NCBI GenBank assembly: GCA_022885665.1
Contig: JAGQDJ010000564.1
Location: 1-64,000, forward strand
DNA length: 64,000 nucleotides
DNA from: Triops longicaudatus
Lineage: Eukaryota > Arthropoda > Branchiopoda > Notostraca > Triopsidae
Direction of reading: 5' to 3'
The notes below the pieces were generated by a model, which saw nothing but the letters and a program-made list of their open reading frames with translations, was not told the DNA's origin and ran no database searches. Both the position numbers and the translations under genes were made by a program. Position 1 is the first letter of the stretch. The number at the start of each line of letters is the position of its first letter. Shown piece by piece: positions 24,127 through 37,406 of the stretch.

Positions 24127-24131
24127 ATTGG
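24127..24131 (-). promoter_or_regulatory. Inverted CCAAT box in the GFPT upstream region
   Basis: GATTGGTCA on the plus strand places CCAAT on the coding (minus) strand about 175 bp upstream of the GFPT ATG. This is a usual position for an NF-Y site in a TATA-less promoter. Assignment rests on motif and position only. Confidence 0.4.
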
Positions 24132-24339
24132 TCAACGCCTTTTTCCTCATCGGCCCGGGAGCCATATTCAAAGTCGTGCTCCGTGCTAAAAGGCAGTTTT
24201 CTCGCTCTTTGGGCAAAGGAGCCTGATACTTTTACTTTCACCGATTCCGAACTTTCTTTCCAGTTGATTGAGTCAAAAAAAGAAAAAACTCTGTGAAATA
24301 TAAATGTTGCTTAAGATTATTTTTAGACAAAGAACATAA

Positions 24340-24756
24340 ACGACAGCCAGACCATACCTATTTTTCATAGGAAGAAAGTTCTACAGAGAACCAATTACTG
24401 TTGGAGTCGAGTATTCTTTCAAATCATTTAAGTTTTTAAGACAAAAGCGAACGCCCATGGGTCAAAGGGTTGAAACCAGGGTACTAGGCCAACCTATGAG
24501 AGGTATCTTGTTTGTGCGAAAAATTGTAAGTTTGACCATGACGGTCGGCCCGTTAGTTGAAGGGCAGAGTTTTTACGGAATAATGTCGACCTACATCCTC
24601 GACCAGGACAAATGCTACATCACGGGCTCACGGATACGCCCTGTATTTTCTCCAGAAGGAGAACGTAGTAAGAATCCCTTTCATTTCGCTTTCATGCTCC
24701 CCTTGGAAGAACTTGAGACAAGTGATAAGGTACCAACTTGGCAATTGTATTTGTAA
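24340..24756 (+). other. Open frame of unknown product between GFPT and 4E-BP
   Basis: One frame stays open for 138 codons after an in-frame stop at 24337. The composition is protein-like (segments VEYSFKSFKF, QSFYGIMSTYILDQD, NPFHFAFMLPLEELE). A possible acceptor (TTTTTCATAG) lies at 24370. A possible donor follows GATAAG at about 24729, and the next acceptor at 24781 would lead to a short ending. I do not recognise it and cannot find upstream exons. It may be a terminal exon of a small plus-strand gene or a chance frame. Confidence 0.25.
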
Positions 24757-25290
24757 TGTTTTGCTTTTTGGTCATACAACAGGGGCTTATTTCGAACTGT
24801 GCATACATTTTCATTTTCCGTTGATTCTGAAGCAACTAGTATGAGCACAGCTTTTTGGCCGTTTGATTTGGGGCTGGTTAGTACAGAATTTTTTTTTTCC
24901 AACACAAAAAGGACTGAAAAACAAGCGAAGAAAAACCCACCAATGCATGGCTTTTTGCTTCGCTGGACGCGAATTGTGTGGCATTCGTTGCTAAGCTATC
25001 CTGATCAGTTCCTACACCTTTCTCCTGTCATAAACAGCTCTCAACGCATAAGAAAAAAAAAGAAAAAACAAACAAACAGAACGGACAAGACATTACGAAG
25101 CATGTTTCCTAGTTAGCAAAAGGCATACTTCATTTGCAATACAAAGGCAGCCACGATACAAAAAGCTAATAAAAGTCTGCACCCAAAACATTTAGAAGAC
25201 AGAAACTCCTGATCTGATACAGTATAAAAAAGATAAACACTCCAAAACCCCGTAGTACACAACGCTGTACTGGCAGCACTTTATGATTTT

Positions 25291-25808
25291 TTAGATGTCC
25301 ATCTCGAATTGGGGCTCTTCAGGAATCTTGTCCTTGTTTTCTTCTCCTGTGTAGAAAGAACATTGTTTTTGAGTTCGACAGGAACAATATAACTGTTGTA
25401 TACTTTCTATACCTTTGGCCGTTTCGGTTTCTTTGTTAGCAGCGGCAGTAGCCAATGGCGAGGGCTTACCGTGCTGCTCTTTCCCTTGCCCGTTATGGAG
25501 AATATGGGCAGGAAGATTTGGCAGGTTTTTCGGGGGAGTTTGCGCTAGCGGCGAGTTACGCATTTGCAGCAGTGATGCTCGATCATAGATAATTCTAGTG
25601 CCTGGATAGACGAAATCAACATGTATTGCAAAATGACAAAGGGACGGGGCTAAATATAGTCATAATTACCTCCAGGCGTCGTGGAGTACAAGGTGCCCCC
25701 AGGGGTACTTGAGTAGTCATGTGGCAGTTGCGAGGGGTCATTTATCACTATTCTCTTGGGGATGGCTTGGCCTTGCGTGGCCTGACGAGCAATCGGAGAG
25801 GCGGACAT
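25291..25808 (-). CDS. EIF4EBP: Eukaryotic translation initiation factor 4E-binding protein (4E-BP)
   Basis: Three exons join in frame: 25808-25670, 25601-25413 and 25346-25291 (127 aa; human 4E-BPs are 100-120). When hypophosphorylated, this small disordered cytoplasmic protein binds eIF4E and blocks cap-dependent translation. TOR phosphorylation releases it. Visible motifs: the paired phospho-sites SSTPGGT and STTPGGT; the canonical eIF4E-binding motif YDRASLL (YxxxxL-phi); the proline-directed sites NSPLAQTPP; and the C-terminal TOS motif FEMDI, which recruits TORC1 through Raptor. Every regulatory element of the family is present. The middle has an Ala/Thr/Glu-rich insertion relative to human. 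It lies 1.3 kb upstream of GFPT on the same strand. Confidence 0.96.
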
Positions 25809-25939
25809 AGCTATGGATTTGATATTACGTACAGCCTACAAAGCCAAAGAGATCGTTACGTCCTCAGCCTACACTAGGATACTGGTTCGCTATACTTTTT
25901 ACTAATCGCAGAGAACAGGTTTATGGAAAGTAGGCTAGA

Positions 25940-26393
25940 ATGCCAACATCACCCACTGTGTACTATGACTTACCGTTTGATGAGTTATCCAGCACGAAAT
26001 ATGTACACTCGTTCAAGTACTGCAACATACGTAAGTACATTCAACTATACTTACGCAAGTTTCTCAGACGACTGGTGGCGAAATGCCTCGGACGCTGGCG
26101 ATGTCAATATTTACTTGAAATTTCTTTTCTACTGCGCCATTACAAACAACCTCGTGGTTCCTTCTAGTGACGACGTTTGCACGCTTACGCCACCTATTAG
26201 TAACTTGGTTGGTAACGGAAGCAGGAAAATGGATCATGGGAAACCTGTTCGAGCGGTTCTCTTTCAACGGAACTCGTATTTTCACTTTCAGGATGAAAGG
26301 CAAGCATTCAAAATAGTAGTTCTCAGAAAGAACAACGATCGCCGCGAAAGTAAGTTTCGATCTCCAAAATGTGTGATTTCTGATATTATTTGA
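25940..26393 (+). other. Possible plus-strand gene starting 131 bp from the 4E-BP ATG; product unknown
   Basis: A 156-codon open frame and an overlapping frame from ATG 25940 both cover this stretch. The second runs MPTSPTVYYDLPFDEL... to a strong GTAAGTAC donor at 26031. The nearest acceptor would make a 37-bp intron, shorter than any other here, so exon structure is unresolved. No family is recognised. It could be the divergent partner of 4E-BP sharing a bidirectional promoter, or a chance frame. Confidence 0.22.
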
Positions 26394-29233
26394 GTTTTCA
26401 TAGTATGTTGCACGTTGCCAACAGGGGAAAACGGCAACCATTTTTGTGTGTAAAGTCCAAGGTATCAATTTCGTCGAAATTGTTCCAAACATAAGGTCGC
26501 TTTAGTTGTTTCCACGTATTCATTTTGCGTCAGATGAAGAAGTGTAAGGAATACTTAGAATGTTAAGTTCTACAGGACAGGACAAACTCATTTTACTGGA
26601 CCTAGACGAGAGTGTGTAAACGAAAACGGATTGTAAGTAAATCTAGCACCCAGCTAATTAAATTATAAAAAGGAAAAAAAGTGAAAGAAACTGTCTGAAA
26701 CATCACGTCAGTGGTCGCAACCTTTCCCCCTTCACGGGCCACTTGAAGACATGTGTGGTGGCTGCGGCCGGATGAAGGCAATATGAGGTGAAGGCTGGCC
26801 GTATTAGTGAATTGACAGATATTACTTAGCCAAGAAAGAAAGATTGGACCGCTCACACAAAAGAATTGTTTTCGGCAAAAATTGCGCTTAATTGGAAAAG
26901 AATTGAAACTTCTGTGATCTTCTCTATCGAAAATTTGCTCTTCTACATAAAATATAATTATGTGCCCGAGAACTGCGGGTCGAATAGATTGTTCACGTGG
27001 ATCGCAAGTTGCCGACAGCTGTATTAAGTGAACCAGTCATGCAAGTCTGATTTCACTGTCTTCCTAAGAACAAAGAAGTTCCAATACTTCTCTATTGCTC
27101 GCCCTGTGACATTTTAGATTAAGTTTGGTAGGTTAGATGAGGTCTTTTAGGTCCTACCAAAAATAGAATAAGGTGTCCAATTGCCGTCTATTTAAACTTG
27201 CGTTGCATATCACGAAGACGCAGCTCAAGGTTTTTCAACCAAAATGCTGCAGCAACCTTTTATTTCATCGCTTTATCATTATCCGTGTCACAATACGATT
27301 TAACTTCAATGAGTGCGTACGAATACATTCAGCAGATGGACAAAACGCTATTCGAAATATGCCTGCCCAAAAGATGCCTACCATACAGATCATGTATAGT
27401 AAAGGGAAAAAAGCTTGTAGGCTGCAACTGAACAAATGTAAATTGTTTATTTAATGTAGCAAATAAATACTAGCCTTCCAAAAGCTGTTTTTTAATTTTA
27501 ATTAAATTTATTAAATTATTCTCAGAAGCACGATACAACACTACCGACCTGTCAGGCTCTAACTCACGTGTAAGGTGTTGACGCATTTTAGCTGATCCCT
27601 GGTAGACGCCTTTAAGGATGAGGCTTATAGAAATTTGGAATTATCCAGTAATTCGCAGAGATAGGACTTCTAAATAAGATTCCCTGCAAACGTTAAAAAA
27701 ATAAGAAACGATCATGCTTAAGCTATAGGTGAACTGAGTTGTTACTTGTAAATTAGAAGCTTACGAAACTAACCATCAACCCCCCAAACGAACGTCGTTT
27801 CTTTAGAACAGACGTAACATTTTTGAAGAATCAAAGCGTTGGGAAACGGTCGTAAAAGTCGCAGGAAAAGTAAAACGAAATAAAAATAATGTTCTCTGAA
27901 GTAATTTTAACTACACCGTAGGAAATCCATAACAATACTTTAGTACTACAAATTGAATCAAACCCCTTTGTTGGAAACAAAGGACACATTACTTTTTGTA
28001 AATAACTCTTTTTAACAGTCACTAGGTGTTGAACTTATTTTCATTAAATAACTGGTCAAATAAGTCCGTTGTGTAAGAGTGATGAATTTCACTTATTTCT
28101 TTCGCCTGTTTCCTAAAAACAAAGCACTGGTTAACTCATTTGATCCGACATTGTTAAAAACTGAGCAAATGAAGGGGGTTTGCTTTTAGCAGTGCTTATT
28201 CTTATCCCCCCCCCCCCCCTCGAAATTAATGTACACTGCAGAACAAACAGTCTGGAATTTATGCGATCAGTAAATGCCTTTTATTGAATATAATTTGGAA
28301 GAACTCGTCAATAATTACAATTGACACTTTTCTCTACTATCGTAACAAGGAAGAGGGCAAATAAAAGAAAAATACGTAGACATACAAGCGTCTGTAACAC
28401 GTTTATGTATCGAAACAAATTTTAGGATCTGGGCCTCGTCTGGATGTTTACTGTCCGCAAAATTTCAGTTTTCTTCACTGAGTAGTTGAAACAATTGCCC
28501 TCGATGCTTTCCTGGGAATGAAGTTTTCATCCTAAACTACTTTGGGTCACGTGGGTTAAAAGCGCAATTTTGTTTTTCTTCTAGGAAATACTGAAGAAAA
28601 ACTGGAATGCTGCAAGGCTTCGTGCTAGAAATACACAGCGAAAGTTGGTATTGGATCATTTCAATCGAAAATCGACGAAAAGTGAATCTGTTGTGCCTCA
28701 GTCCGGAATAAGTTGAAGTTTTCTACATGTCGATGCATAGCCTACACGTTTTCTTACATGACAAGTTCCACAGTAATGGCAATGCACGTACTTAGTAAAA
28801 AAAATATTGTCGTACATCTAGATCTACCCATAAAACTGAAACCACTACTATAGACAGTAGAAGAAGATCCAATTAAATGAAATATGGGAAGTGGGTCCAA
28901 AACGGAGGAAATCTGTAATCTATTTTAATCCTTTCATTTCAAAAGCTAAGAGTTTAAATCGCCATATGGAAGACTTTTGCTACTTTCTTTGCACCTTCCT
29001 ACCTGAAATCTGCAATTATGGGTTACTATGCTATTAATATAAAACAAGAAGTGAGCCATATGATACGTGCAAGTAATTAACCAAATTACTCTGACTTGTA
29101 TTTGAAGTGAGTTTTACCTTAACATCTCTTGAAGACGTCTGATTGTTTGCAGTGAAACTGGCTGCACTTTTACTTGAAAGTGCAAATCGGACAGTGAGAT
29201 TGGACAGTTCCTCTTATGGCAAGGGTTTAAACT

Positions 29234-29631
29234 CAGAGCTTTGGAGTGGAGCAGGAGCTAGAGCAACCAAAATTTTCCTTGCTCCAGTACTCCGGTTTGT
29301 ACGGTAAGATTCCCTTATCCAGTCCAGTTCCTAGCAAGCCGCCGCTTTAAACCGGTCGAAACATTAGATAACAAGTTTCCAGGCGCAGTACTCGCACAAT
29401 ATTTTGCGTCGACAGTAAAAAAAAAGAGTCAAAACACAAGTTATCTTGCTGCTTTTCCTACCTATAATCGCTATTTCATTCAGTTTAATTAGCATTGTAA
29501 TGAAGCTTCAGTATTTCGTTATGGGATATGCCGGAGCAGAGGAACGGAGCAGGGAGCGGAGCTGAAGCAGGCATGTGATGCCGGAGCAAAGCTGGAGAGG
29601 AACCCAAAAATTAACGAGCTCCAAAGCTCTG
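29234..29631. mobile_element. 398-bp hAT-like non-autonomous element, degraded
   Basis: The left end CAGAGCTTTGGAG and the right end CTCCAAAGCTCTG are perfect 13-bp inverted repeats. GGAGC-rich subterminal motifs lie inside both ends, a common pattern for hAT MITEs. The flanking 8-mers TTTAAACT and ATTAAAAC are only partly alike, so the target duplication has decayed or the boundary is off by a base or two. There is no transposase. Confidence 0.65.
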
Positions 29632-30793
29632 ATTAAAACCTCAGTGCAGAAAAAGTCACTAACTATGCTACTTCGACCAAAATCTGTTTACAAACAACGC
29701 AAAATGTGCGGTTACACCCTATTGTGTAAAATTAAAATCACACTACTTTTTACCATTCTTACGCACTGTAAGAGGCACAAAGGCACTGATGGATAGCTTT
29801 GCATTTTTATTGTCAAATGCTTAACAACATATAGTAGAGGCTCAGATACGCAATATGCATCCAGTTGACGGTCGCAAATATACACAGATGGGTCGGGCTC
29901 TCTGAGCAAATGGCGAGAGACTCCAGGAATTTCATCAAGAAATTAGCAAAGATGAAGCGAAGGACGGATAACGCATTGCATCTTTCGTCGAGTTTATCAC
30001 TTTGACTTCTGCAGCTCCTTTAAAAATTCAATATACGCTCAGCAGTACTGAGCGAAATAATCCGGAAAAAATGGATTTTTCTGTCTTAGGAATTTTATCA
30101 TGAAGAGCATTGTGAAGCTTTAAGCCACGGAAACATATATATGTTTTGTGTAAATAGTCTGTTGTTTACTAGGCTGTCTGCTTATTCCTATGGGCCTTTG
30201 TCAAAAATAAGTCTCCAATCGAGCACTGCTAGTAACAATTATTGTTTTCTTGACGTCATTTTTTTGTCTGTGTTCAATCCCTTTAAGACCGTCAGTAACT
30301 TATCCAACATAAAATATAGATCAGCTGCAGTAAATAGCATGTTCTCTCTCACTAAAAAATTACCGTATGTTGTTAGGACTCCCATAAGTTTCAAAAAGAG
30401 AACGAAACCAATGTAACTAAACGTAAGAGCAGTTTTTTGTGATCTCCAGGGCCGGGATTGTTCGCTGAAAGTAAACTTCAATCAACCCAATATTTTCTGC
30501 TAAGATTAAATTCGTTTTTGTTCCGCTAACGTGCTTCCCTCTATTGCGATATAAATAAGAAAAAAAGCCAGCACGTCGTTTTGAATTATTGGATTTCATG
30601 TGATTTTTTCCCTTGTCAGCTGGGAATGATATTTCTGTATTTCTTCTCGACATTTTCACCATAAGCGTTTGGAAAGGGAGCCTTGAAAGAAGCCGTTGCC
30701 TTTTCATTTAGAAACTTAACTTATCCCACAAAGCTGTGCTTTTCTTGCTAAACATAGTCGTCGGTTACTCCTGCTACCGTGTTAGATACTGCT

Positions 30794-30795
<2 letters not shown>

Positions 30796-30834
<39 letters not shown>
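30796..30834. repeat. Poly-T tract (39 T)
   Basis: An uninterrupted 39-base T run. GTTAG occurs just before and just after it (30781 and 30836), which could be a short duplication around a retroposed poly-A tail, but no retroelement body is recognisable on the 5' side. Confidence 0.9.
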
Positions 30835-30836
<2 letters not shown>

Positions 30837-33800
30837 TTAGCCGACGTAAGCTCACACCTCTGTTGTCGGATTTTTTTACTACATTGTTTGCTACAATCTT
30901 TTTCAATACCAGACTTAACAGTTTGTGCGTTTCCTATATGAAAACTTTCTAACGCATTAATAAGCATTCATACCAATTAATTAGACCAATAAATTAATTA
31001 ATACCAATAAATTAAACCGATTTTCTACATTAGTCTTGACTGCTAACTAATCCTGTATAATTTATGGCTCGAGTTCAGGTTGAAGTCAAAATGCAATTAA
31101 AATACGACTCTTAAGCCATTAAACCATCGAGATCCAAATCTACGAAACAAATGAAAAGACTTACTTTGCTGCTCGACAAATTCCGTGAGAAATTAAGATG
31201 AAAAACGATAAGTTCATATCGGATTTATTTTTGTATGTAAGTGTCTAAGTCAAACACTCTTGTGAAAGGCTTACCAATTTGAGAATAACAAAACAATACC
31301 TATTTCGATATCCAAAATTAACCACCAGCACAGGACTGCCTACGGCTGAAGCGATTTGTTGTCCTTATACTCGGCCCCGATGACCTTAAATGTTTCAGCG
31401 TTCCGTTTAAGTTGGAACAGGTTGGATGAAACAATATTATTTCTGTTCTGCAGTTGCCTTCTATTCACACGTGGAGTGCCGGTGACAATATATTACTTCC
31501 TTTAAAAATTCTGCAACACAAAATGACATTTCGTCCACTTAGTTTTCTATTCATTCCCTATCTAAGGAATCAGTCACAATTCCTCATGGCGATTCGTGTG
31601 TTGCAAAGAAAGCTAGGTTGCTGTAACAAGGAAAGATTCAATAAACTCTCAAGCTATTTTCCTTACGTAAGGTGACTTGACTTGTATTTACAACTCACAG
31701 ACAAAGCCGTAGTGACCATTCCAACAAATATAAAAGTGACATGGTAGACTTCGTGAGGTGTTTGTCGCTTATCCATTCTATAGACCGAGTTATTACGTTT
31801 CGAGAAGGGGAATTCCCATGTGAGTATTACAAAGAGACAAGACTTAAAAGAGTCAAGAAAAGGATGGGGTAGGAAAGACGACACGCCTATAAAAGTCTTC
31901 GAAATGTCTTAGTGTCAGTATCAATAGCTATTAGCGCTATGATTTATTAGCAGAGCATATAAAAACTACCCCAATAGTCAAACTTAGCCAACTAAATCCT
32001 ATGGTAACATCCATTATACGATTACTCTATATAATCAGATTCTTTTGATGTCTTGAAGACCATAGTTGAGCTGTGGTTATTTATATTTTATCATCAGAAC
32101 TTAATTTAATCATCTAAGCAAAATTTCTCCAAATGGATGAGAAAATGGTTCCCAAACTTTTCGTCTTGCACCGACCTTGCAACTTCAGAACCTATGTCGC
32201 GACGTCCCTTTCCAAAGCCACGTGCACTAAACAAAATATTCCACCGAAATTTTTGGATCATTTCGCGGCCACCCCTCAAGGCAACCACGCTTGAGAATGA
32301 CTGATGTGGCTAATCGTTCATAAAAACACAAGGGGAGGAAGGACGTTTAGAACGGGAAATAATTCGATCGGAAGAACGTAAACACATATTTTGAGGTTAC
32401 AAACGCAGTACACATTCAGAGGCTGCAAAATGATATTTGCAAGAAACAAAAATACAGTTACGAAGATGTGCGACGAAGTTCTCACTCAGCTCGTTGAGAC
32501 ACGCGAGGAAATATTGCAACGTCGCCAACTGTCAACTGGCATAATTTGACAATTGTGACAGTGACCCTTGATTAAACTTACGTTAAGAACACTGTCTTTG
32601 TGGGTTTTAACGTCTACTATTTTTTTTTTTGCCAAAAACTACTTCACAACACTCCATAGTCACGTACAAAACTCTCTTTCAAAACTCCAATCTACTCTCC
32701 ATTTCTCTCGACTGTCTTGTGACCCCTCTTGACTTCTGTCTGCCTTCTCTTCTCCTTCTCATCTACTGACTGACCTCTCCTTGGCACAACCGATTGATCT
32801 CTTTCTTGACCTGACTTTCACTTTCGCTTTTTATTGCACCTCACATCCTAGGTAAGCCAAACGTAGCTTCTCGGTTTCTGGGAAATCGCTTTTACTAGTC
32901 CAGAAACCTAGGGTGCGGAAGACAAAAAAGTCAAACTAAAACTAGACATTTAACAAAACTAACGTAACAGTATGTAAACAACCCAAATTTCGTATTCCCA
33001 GCGATAGCTAGCTGTATTGGAAAGGGAGCAACACAACTTTTTTTGTGTGTGCAAACATTGTGAGGCTTTGTTCCAATTTGTTTAGAATTCTTTGCAGCAG
33101 CTTCAGTACTGGAATTGTATTCAGTCTCCCAGTCATAGCTTTCGAAATTAAATCTTTAGTGGTTTGTAGTCGAGATGCTGTTCTGACATTTGCGTGTGGG
33201 TAAAACTGTATGTATTAGGCAACTCGTAAAATGGATTAGACAGGGCGCTTTCTCTGACTATTACTATGGCTACATTTTCTCCCATACTCCATACGCTGCC
33301 TTTTCAACTCAATTTACAGACGGCGACGGTGGTATTCACGATCGAGACTTTTTCAAAGAGACATGACTTCTTGGAATTGGGGGAACAATGCAAGTGGAGC
33401 GCTTATACTCTTCGTTTTTTCCTTCCGGAATCACACACCTGGGATATGAGGAGCTTTCTATGACACAATTTTATGTCGGGTTCACTGAGAACTGTCAAAG
33501 AACTTGAGAAACTAAAATTATAGGCAAATGAATAAATGAAAAATTTTTTACTTGGTTGTAATTGGCAATTGTAGTGAGAAGCGCAGTCGCAAAATTCTTG
33601 TGTTCAAATTACGGAACGGTAAAGTATTACTCGCAATGAAGTTGAGATTTGACGCAATTTGTTTTAATTTGTCAATTTGTTCAGCCATTTTGGTTTAAAT
33701 CTCCTATATGATATTACTAAGCAACGAATATCGCAATGGTTTCTTCAAACGCATGATTTTATTTCAAACCCTTTCCATTCTGCACTTCCAAGCGAAATAC

Positions 33801-33975
33801 AAATAAGAAATCTTATTTACGTTGAAAGAAACTACAGAATGAAACAGAACAACCCTTCACCTGATAAAAAGTATAAGGGGAACACTTGGAAAAAATAGCG
33901 ATAGAAAAAATCGAGATCGTTGTTGAGGTTTTGATCGATGAGCAATAAAGTGAATTCGCCGTGTAAGTGCAGTTC

Positions 33976-36900
33976 CTAGCAGGCGCCGCATGACTTCTTG
34001 CAACTGACCATCATGTAATCGGGGTTCACTTGACACTGGCCCCGAGCTGCCCACGCTGCGCAATACCCATTAGCGTCTTCACATGGAGAACCGTTGCTGT
34101 CTACAAATTTTGGCGCATTGCGATCAAAGCGAAATACGTTAGTAATGTTCGTACGTAAAACCAGGTACGCTGTGCGATTGGAGTGTAATGCCAATTGAAC
34201 AGTAAAAGTATTATGGGAATTTCTGCCACTTACTGGCTCCGATTCTGCAGACACCACAGGCCTTTGGACAATAGATGTTCATGTACTCCCTATTGGCAGT
34301 ACACTCGCCCGATTTGGCCCACTTTTCACAGTACGTGTTCTGATTTGTGCACGCTATGCCTACGAAAAGATTAATCTCGTTTTACGATAACGACGTAATA
34401 CGCAGAATTGTTAAACTATACCGCACTGATTGCAAGATCTACGGCAATTCACATTCATCCACGCGGAATTGCGATTGCATTCGCCAGAATTGGCCCACAC
34501 AACGCAGAATTTGCTGCTATCCGTGCATTTTCCTGTGGAGAAAATACGGAATGAGGTATACAAAGTTGTGCAATTTGCGGAATCTTATAAGCTTCGGAGA
34601 ACAAAAGTTCGTGAGCCTGAGTTACTAGGGTTGGCTTTTACAAGCACATTGCAAAGTGTTGCATTCCGCCCGCAAAACAACTCTCACGAGGTCTCTTTGC
34701 TAAATCATAGCAAGTTTGCAAGCGAAGTGAGCAATCATGCGAATTTTGCGAGTCGGAGAAAATAGAAAAAAGACTTACCGATTGAATATAAATATGCATG
34801 GAAATAAAATACGAAAGCAATACCTTATTTTAAAAAATAAACGTACCTGTTGCTAACCATATCATTCTGGAACTTTTTTACTTTAGTTAAGTTAACAAAA
34901 TCTGTTACTGCTAAAATAACGAGCAAGATAATTTATTCCGCTCTAAGTATTTAAACTGTAAAAGAACTTCCTTTTGTTACCTGGCAGAGGAGTTGAAACT
35001 ACAGAAACGGGTGTTGTCACAACGGTATTGGAGCGGCCAGAACTTTCACATCCATACAGACGGTTGATTTTAATGGCGTCCCACTAATCGATATAACGGA
35101 ATTAATCAAGTTCTACTATACCTCTTTTGACCACGTTATTCTTGTTTTATGAAGATGTTTTACGTATTTTGTTGAACAGTTGCAACTTTTTAACGTTCTA
35201 AGCTTTCACAACAGATTTAAACCATAAAGCCGTTCCACATTTATTCCAGACTAGCTGCAGTTGCGAGAACGACTCTGAAGCATTGTACATAGTTTGCGAT
35301 TCGCAGTTTTTTCCAGCATCAGTGTTTACCTGACTAAAGCCGTTGCGTTGTCCGAGCACGACACCACGTTGTTTGGGAACAATAGTTGGGTGATACCTGT
35401 CTTTTGCGAAAGCATACGCATCGTAGTGCATCACCGAGCCTAAAGAATGGAATGTGATTTTTGCGTTTGTCAAGCTAATATTGCGGATGCGCGAGTACGC
35501 ATATTAATAATGTTACCAGTGTCGTAAGGAGCACCGAGGTACTGAATCTGGCTTAAGCTGTACTTGTTGAAATTATATGCCATGCCTACAGGTAATTTAT
35601 GAATTCGACCTTTGTCTACGATGCGGTTGTAAACTGGAGTACGCCTACATACCGTCCATGATGTTCTCTTCAAGGATCGTAATGTAATCGTCACGGTCCG
35701 TTCGACTCTGTTCGTGCCAGAAGCCAGCCGCGTGCATGAGCTCGTGAATGACAATTCCCACGTAGACGCAACCATTGCCTAGCGTTACCGGTTGCGAGCC
35801 ACCCGTTCGACCGACGTTGCTGCTACATCTACAAAAGTAAATACAAAGCAGATAATAAATGAAAGCAAGAGGACGAGATAGCATTTCTTGGGCTCGATCA
35901 TGGAAGTCATGGCAGGCTTCTTTTATCGATGAACCAGCAAAAACTTACCCGGCACCCTTTTGGATATAGATGTAATCGCGTTGGTCCGTACGCGGTACGA
36001 AACGGATACACGTATTGTTATGGTACTCAAGGAAAGCACGTGCGATTATGTAACGCTCGTTTTGGGCTACAAGGAGACAAGAACATTAGATTATTACCCG
36101 TTTCTTCTATTGTCACGTTGATGTGAAAAAATGGCATAGGGCTATAATATTTCATAGAGAAATAGACATATTTCACTTTGACATGTAAAGCCTTAAAGCA
36201 GCATAACAAAAGGAGTAAGCTTGTTGTGTGACGAGTATAGTTAAACGTTACCAAGAAAACTTGGGACATCCGAAACCCTTGACATTTCTGTGCCTTAGGT
36301 TCATGTTATAAGGTGGAAGTTCTGAGGAGTTGGGAGTAGGCGTGTTTGACAGATTGCACGGCAATTGGTTTACTTACAGAAAGAAGCTTGGATGACGTAA
36401 GGAATTTCTCCTCGGGGCCATTTGAGTGTCTTGTCGCGAATGGCATTCTTGGTCTTTGGGAAAGACAGGGACAAATCAAACTAATTGTCAAGTACCGCTT
36501 GGGAGATGTGTATTACCCATTCCTCCGGTTCGCTTCCGTCGTTATGGACGCCGGCAATGTCTCCTTCGAACAATCCAGCCAGTTCAAGGGGATCTCCTGC
36601 CAGATGATCGCGTGGAGGAGCTTCGGTGGCTGTTAACAATAAACCGAAAACACACGTTATGCATACGTATTCAAAAGCAATCAGACGCGTGAATTTCAAT
36701 ATGCATTTCAATCTACTTTAATTAGAATGCTACCCGTAGCAGCACTGTTCCATAGTGCTTACTCTGCGGAAAATGTAATGCATTTATGTAATCTCCACGG
36801 CATGAGCATCAGGTGGTATGTGCATAAATAATGTGAACGGAATGCCAGTTGTGTTAGAATACCATATATTTCTATGGTAAAGGAATACTTACAGACGAGC

Positions 36901-37241
36901 ATGGCCATCTTGAAATCTTGCGGTGAAAAGGGCTCACCTGGCACATCATTTTCCTATCAATCAGTAAAAAGATTAGTACAACTAAAAACTTTTCTCCGTC
37001 AAAATTCATGAAGAATAGGATATCCTGTGACGTGGGGCAAACATGTCACCGAAAGTTAATTAACTTGTCTAACAAAATAAGGATGATTTACCGGCTCAGG
37101 ATTTCCGAGAGGGATGTCAATTAGATTTCCGAGCTGACTGTTGTCATTCTGCACATCGTTCTGCAATGACAATGGGTCCGATGTAGCTTGTAGTGCGCCA
37201 ATAAAACCAGCTACAAATAGGCAGACTTGTAAAAAGTGCAT
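33976..37241 (-). CDS. Astacin-family (M12A) secreted zinc metalloprotease with three ShKT domains, copy 1
   Basis: Twelve exons join in frame: 37241-37092, 36953-36893, 36629-36517, 36453-36378, 36066-35949, 35828-35653, 35585-35517, 35439-35330, 35083-34981, 34532-34422, 34359-34234 and 34100-33976 (445 aa). The signal peptide is MHFLQVCLFVAGFIGALQA. The propeptide carries AGLFEGDIAG, where the Asp is the inhibitory zinc ligand of astacin zymogens. The mature domain starts near NAIRDKTLKWP and holds the zinc site HELMHAAGFWHEQ and the Met-turn SVMHYDAYAF. A Thr/Ser/Val linker leads to three six-cysteine ShKT domains, one per exon, ending in CKKSCGAC. Active outside the cell; such enzymes digest food proteins or process matrix and cuticle. 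The substrate is unknown. It is a tandem paralogue of the gene at 42947-48973. Confidence 0.95.
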
Positions 37242-37406
37242 TTTATTAGCCAGTTTTTTCTTTTTTGTCGCTTCGTCAGTTCTACTGAAGTGAAAGAATT
37301 TTTCGCACTTCAAAAGCTATAGAAGATTAGGGATATGACTTCGCTGCTCGGCTCCAGTACTCGACAGAACTGACTGGAGTGATGCCTGTACTCATTTTCA
37401 AGGAGG

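Larger units (their letters stand above)
26394..33975. other. 7.6 kb without supportable genes; transposon remnant and homopolymers
   Basis: All open frames are under 100 codons, overlap in conflicting frames and lack splice partners or family motifs. Contents: a C13 run at about 28207, a hAT-like remnant at 29234-29631, a T39 run at 30796-30834, and short A/T-rich direct repeats (ACCAATAAATTA) at about 30980-31020. The last few hundred bases should hold the 3' UTR of the first astacin gene. Confidence 0.6.

Noticed and set aside
27192..27434. Frame with a hydrophobic stretch and a cysteine-spaced C-terminus resembling a small secreted peptide
   Set aside because: There is no ATG before the hydrophobic segment, no clear upstream exon, and a conflicting overlapping frame.
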